From contig CALWNP010000077.1 in assembly GCA_944382835.1 (NCBI GenBank), positions 1-43,644 on the forward strand: 43,644 nucleotides of DNA, read 5' to 3'. Position numbers and translations under genes: made by a program. The stretch is from an uncultured Gemmiger sp. Lineage in GTDB: Bacteria > Bacillota > Clostridia > Oscillospirales > Ruminococcaceae. The notes under the pieces are model-generated. The model searched no databases, was not told the DNA's origin, and saw only the letters and a list, made by a program, of their open reading frames with translations. Numbering within the stretch: the stretch's first letter is position 1; the number at the start of each line of letters is the position of its first letter. Positions 41,901 to 43,644 of the stretch are shown here, one piece after another.

Positions 41901-42579
41901 CTTCACTTCGCCACGCCACATACTGCTCGGCCAGTGAGCTGTCTGGTGAAGCTCCGCTCTCGATCGCTAGCATGACCTCATGAATTTGTACAATCAAATC
42001 CAGCGCACGTGTTTCCCGGAATCTCTCCAAAAAAGATTGAAGTGGTTTTCGGATTAAATAGCTACGCCAACTCGTTAGCGCTTCCAATAACAAATGCGGA
42101 TCAAAAAATTGATTGTCATTGTTTTGCAAAACATAAAATAGATCTGGAAGCGAACTGTCCGGCGGAGCAGCCAACTGAAGTTGTAAGGTACTGATATACC
42201 GCCGCTTATCATCCTGAGGTGCAACCTGAAATCGATATGTCTGTATGGTCTGTAGAAAAAGATCTCCAACGACACCTTGTGATTGAGGATACAGTACAAG
42301 GTCTAGAGCATCAGAAAAAGCTGTCCAGAAGTTATCATCATACTCATAACGCATCAAAAAGACAGCCACGGTAACCGTACTAACAGGGTATTGTCGTAAT
42401 ACTGCTAAATCTGATCGGGCGGTTCCCCTTTGAATCGCATCTCTTAAACGCTGCTTTATTGTTTCGTATTCGTGACGGGAAAGGTCTAAATCCCCCCAAT
42501 AATCGAGCCCTTTCAACCGCTCCGTAATATGCCGTTCCAAGACGCTAATGCTCATATTATCGTAGATTACTTTTGCCAT
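38953..42579 (-). CDS. Large protein of unknown fold, DruH-like candidate
   Basis: 1208 residues, no membrane segments or nucleotide-binding motifs that I can see. The N-terminal 230 residues are helical (ERLKGLDYWGDLDLSRHEYE, QRLRDAIQRGTARSDLAVLR), the middle 600 are beta-rich and repetitive in character (YTAECSIAVQPSENYTVELF, RYSLRLYQNHQLIRFSEFYY), and the C-terminal 250 are helical again (QKELIVRAVKEGQKNLVDGL). Size and position directly before the DruE-like helicase, with a 10-bp overlap, match DruH of Druantia type III, a two-gene DruH-DruE system. I base this on architecture, not alignment. AAGGGATGAT precedes the ATG at 42579. It is the first gene of the operon. Confidence 0.65.
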   Translation of the reverse strand: MAKVIYDNMSISVLERHITERLKGLDYWGDLDLSRHEYETIKQRLRDAIQRGTARSDLAVLRQYPVSTVTVAVFLMRYEYDDNFWTAFSDALDLVLYPQSQGVVGDLFLQTIQTYRFQVAPQDDKRRYISTLQLQLAAPPDSSLPDLFYVLQNNDNQFFDPHLLLEALTSWRSYLIRKPLQSFLERFRETRALDLIVQIHEVMLAIESGASPDSSLAEQYVAWRSEDKNSRHNQHTGEKDWQPHLVYEPDGRGLCMALPSVPLEKQWIEEVRWKVTGGTNKSWQCMNQVFAARGTRYTAECSIAVQPSENYTVELFHAEAEEECLASRSVAGIERGTVLLFDLNGIPLFHSNWLPDQGVILISGPEAQWQASPSIQKEKLYTPMLGEYTAWQLTPMTGHATLTCVRSGTRSAAILQTRSHAKVHYTGTTLFGLPIMPGQTPVFTTFPRVTISTETEQERDSLTLLFAGQKYSLPEKSEEKIELGGLLAGAPEYGRYSLRLYQNHQLIRFSEFYYLPAIESDYSPENPWEYMGLQSKRFLHFLPPENVSLEFSNATSTETSEGLSVAFPPDCARLDGTLEFHKDGGNLCVGLELPILPCRWSILDATSPDEIVPATVPVHDFIQKEFLLRVQIYGSCAKDFYTIDLCSINGTEQQVPVSFNKRNTTSLALTAFSDTIANIPLPAVLTLRNTTHPDQPVVLLSITETPEFLIRPAINKNRNALFFSSNQILPDVLELTRYGNANDSVYLDCSTAELITRKEQSRLMISCPQCLRDGIYTVTASSQRENDFLLMGSTPLSVAKNVFAVPSCAKVRPEEVQTPKAYIQQAIYDILRYSPSKTTDFSSSCSMNVVPSTAWREIALDDTDLLELIALAEFAQIHQIPHRMQHQIRLLMQRISENVLTGRKRWQLLCLLVQLHCQQEVFDLCRIQYGLILFESFGDQVSCLEITRELNSYSRELALLALEQQELTIREVLQPNLKLLGQEALVSMLGVPEEIDFEKAQKMRKAFLMERPGNGVQITLCKELSGDMNLVSETIQIDGFHVQLNYQADKVVGALFFDQNRYVDLYANWAKNTEYFANTEEFSRQKELIVRAVKEGQKNLVDGLRSLRFGEANWIVEPYARALYARQVEGCMQVSPAVASYPRFFYLLGISAFLFCLKRLPVVSELLVKSAELFLARAAQVAPRIMQRDMVMASTYVYLKKKEKSLWQ

Positions 42580-42857
42580 TTTATATCATCCCTTGCACTT
42601 TCAAATTTACACCATGCAAAACGATTTGTTCAAGCAATAAAAGAATCTAAAAAACGTCTAAAAAATAAAGGGAGTTATAACTAATAATATAAGTTTACCA
42701 TATTTATAGTAGTGAAACAATCGCTTAATAAGCGATAAACGCCTATTTTTTAGAAGCAAAGTCCGAATTATAGGTCTTATATTCTGCTACAATCAAGATG
42801 TTGGGATCCTAAATATTGGCAACATGCAGGTTGCATCATTAGAGAAGGAGCTCCATT
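42580..42857. other. AT-rich divergent promoter region
   Basis: 278 bp between the DruH-like gene and the XRE gene, very AT-rich. For the plus strand TGCTACAAT (TACAAT 42788-42793) is a clear extended -10. For the minus strand several TATAAT-like sites occur around 42680-42710 (TATTAT, TATAAAT), with none clearly preferred. It contains the palindrome at 42720-42736. Confidence 0.6.
42720..42736. promoter_or_regulatory. Perfect palindromic operator candidate
   Basis: ATCGCTTA-A-TAAGCGAT, an 8-bp perfect inverted repeat with one central base, between the divergent promoters. It is the obvious binding site for the XRE protein at 42858. Confidence 0.6.
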
Positions 42858-43190
42858 ATGAATATGCCTGTTTACCCGCAGATTTCTCTGCAAGAAACCG
42901 GCCGACATTTGCGCCATCTTTGCCAAAATGCCGGGTATACCGCTCGTGATTTACAGATGTACTGTCACTTAAGCAATCCACAATCTGTATATAAGTGGTT
43001 TTCCGGCAGTAACCTGCCTACAGTGGACAACCTTTATGCACTCAGCATTTTGCTGGGTGTTTCTATGAACGACATCATCGTTGACAAAAACGATGATGTC
43101 GTTTTTATTAATGCTATTAATCAGAGCGCTTCGAAACGTATTTATTTCTGGGAAAAATCAATGGCTATGTTGTTGGACTTTTGGTGCTGA
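42858..43190 (+). CDS. XRE-family HTH regulator of the island
   Basis: 110 residues. Helix-turn-helix: TGRHLRHLCQNAGYTARDLQ then MYCHLSNPQSVYKWFSGSNL, with PTVDNLYALSILLGVSMNDI. The W-x-x-G-x-x-L-P-T-x-D-x-L signature is of a clostridial XRE group. The domain ends near residue 75; the following 35 residues (NQSASKRIYFWEKSMAMLLD) are not family-like. A terminator hairpin lies inside the reading frame at 43068-43106, so the gene or its transcript may normally be shorter. AGAAGGAG lies before ATG 42858. Divergent from the DruH-like operon, which it probably represses. Confidence 0.8.
   Translation: MNMPVYPQISLQETGRHLRHLCQNAGYTARDLQMYCHLSNPQSVYKWFSGSNLPTVDNLYALSILLGVSMNDIIVDKNDDVVFINAINQSASKRIYFWEKSMAMLLDFWC
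43068..43106 (+). terminator. Terminator-like hairpin inside the XRE coding region
   Basis: AACGACATCATCGTT (43068-43082) pairs perfectly with AACGATGATGTCGTT (43089-43103), loop GACAAA, then TTTTT. It encodes NDIIVDKNDDVVF, so it overlaps coding sequence. Confidence 0.6.
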
Positions 43191-43570
43191 TACCAAAACA
43201 GCAACTAGGACGTTATCACAATAAAATGAATATGAAATCCTTCAACAAGAGTACCAATATAGCATTGTTATACGTTAAATGCGAAAATATAAATCATAAA
43301 AACGAACGGTTGCTTCATTGCCAACGAATGTCTCCACATACCCGGGGACAAATCCTATTCTATTTTTCGTTTTACCTCCACATTTGGTTCGCTGTGGTGT
43401 GCTCCCTACGAACGACATAATACCTGCCGGGCACGCGAAACACAAATGGACAAACAAACTGATATACATAGGTCAAGGTCAAATATTCATAAAGGAGCCT
43501 TTCTTGTGCCTTCCGCCCCATCGCCCTGACACCTCAAAATTTCGAACAGCTACTATTACCATCTTCCATA
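43191..43570. other. Intergenic region without clear gene
   Basis: 380 bp after the XRE gene. The only candidate is a 49-codon minus-strand frame at 43521-43372 (starts MGRKAQERLLYEYLTLTYVY) preceded by TTGAGGTG. It has no recognisable similarity and may be a fragment of the gene interrupted by the group II intron. I see no promoter of quality. Confidence 0.45.
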
Positions 43571-43644
43571 ATCGAGTAGGAGGCTACCCATTAGTTGAGC
43601 AGCCGTCCTCTCACACCACCGTGCGTACCGTTCGGTACACGGCG
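43571..43644 (-). mobile_element. 3' end of a group II intron (domains V and VI), continuing off the right edge
   Basis: The minus strand enters at the edge with CCGTGTACCGAACGGTACGC then ACGG. This forms the domain V-type hairpin CCGTGTACC-GAAC-GGTACGCACGG with a GNRA-like cap. It is followed by TGGTGTGAGAGGACGG, a domain VI stem (GCTGCTCAACTAATGGGTAGC) and the terminal CCTCCTACTCGAT. This order and the CTACTCGAT end are usual for bacterial group II introns. The reverse transcriptase gene would lie outside the window. Confidence 0.75.

Noticed and set aside
1-43644. CRISPR array or cas genes
   Set aside because: No regularly spaced direct repeats with variable spacers were seen. The 30-bp periodic TTCGTGT boxes are 7-mers in a promoter, not CRISPR repeats.

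Overview
The window looks like chromosome of a GC-rich Gram-positive gut anaerobe of the Clostridia. Family Oscillospiraceae (Faecalibacterium / Gemmiger / Subdoligranulum type) is my best guess. This is inferred from strong Shine-Dalgarno sites, SigA promoters with 17-nt spacers, an HrcA/CIRCE-like heat-shock operator, GPH and GH43/GH2 glycan genes, and a clostridial Y-family polymerase/YolD pair. No rRNA or marker gene is present to settle the genus.

Left part (1-19 kb), GC-rich and mostly metabolic or housekeeping: the start of a DUF2812 gene and its PadR repressor under a consensus promoter; tRNA-Arg(CCG) beside tRNA fragments that look like an integration scar; a DUF554 membrane protein; a bile-acid/sodium-symporter-type transporter behind a leader terminator; an AraC regulator with a DUF1349 protein and an MFS carrier; a CorA-type transporter; an Hsp20 gene with a 175-nt structured leader and two CIRCE-like sites; an M42 aminopeptidase; a DUF5131 protein; D-serine ammonia-lyase; a PAP2 phosphatase; and a glycan locus. 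In the glycan locus GH2 and a GPH sugar carrier face away from a GH43, and the carrier is broken by an amber codon.

Middle (17.5-29.2 kb): a decaying and regulatory zone. It holds an 83-residue SDR remnant, an extended SDR lacking the usual catalytic Tyr, and an OmpR-type response regulator whose C-terminus is replaced by a hairpin and whose kinase is absent. O-acetylhomoserine sulfhydrylase (metY) lies between two nearly identical 49-nt hairpins. Next comes a damage-response-like module: an XRE repressor and an ImmA/IrrE-type metallopeptidase preceded by an array of TTCGTGT operators (four in exact 30-bp phase), followed by an error-prone Y-family polymerase and a YolD-like protein. A C69 dipeptidase, a DUF1835 protein and antitoxin remnants complete the region.

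Right part (29.2-43.6 kb): clearly more AT-rich and probably acquired. One co-directional minus-strand operon encodes a 1208-aa unknown protein and a 1758-aa DEAH helicase with a C-terminal DUF1998 domain (together matching the plan of Druantia type III, DruH + DruE). It continues with a NERD-nuclease/SF1 helicase, an unknown 200-aa protein, a possible 22-aa membrane peptide, a SPASM-type radical SAM enzyme with an unusual cysteine motif, and an acidic protein starting MKFRSDFVTNSSSSSY. Start/stop overlaps join druH-like/druE-like/NERD and, separately, radical SAM/SSSSS. A divergent XRE regulator with a palindromic operator sits upstream. The right edge enters the 3' end of a group II intron. 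This island, and especially the radical SAM + SSSSS-motif pair attached to a Druantia-like core, is the best candidate for an undescribed system. The XRE/ImmA/polymerase module is the second.
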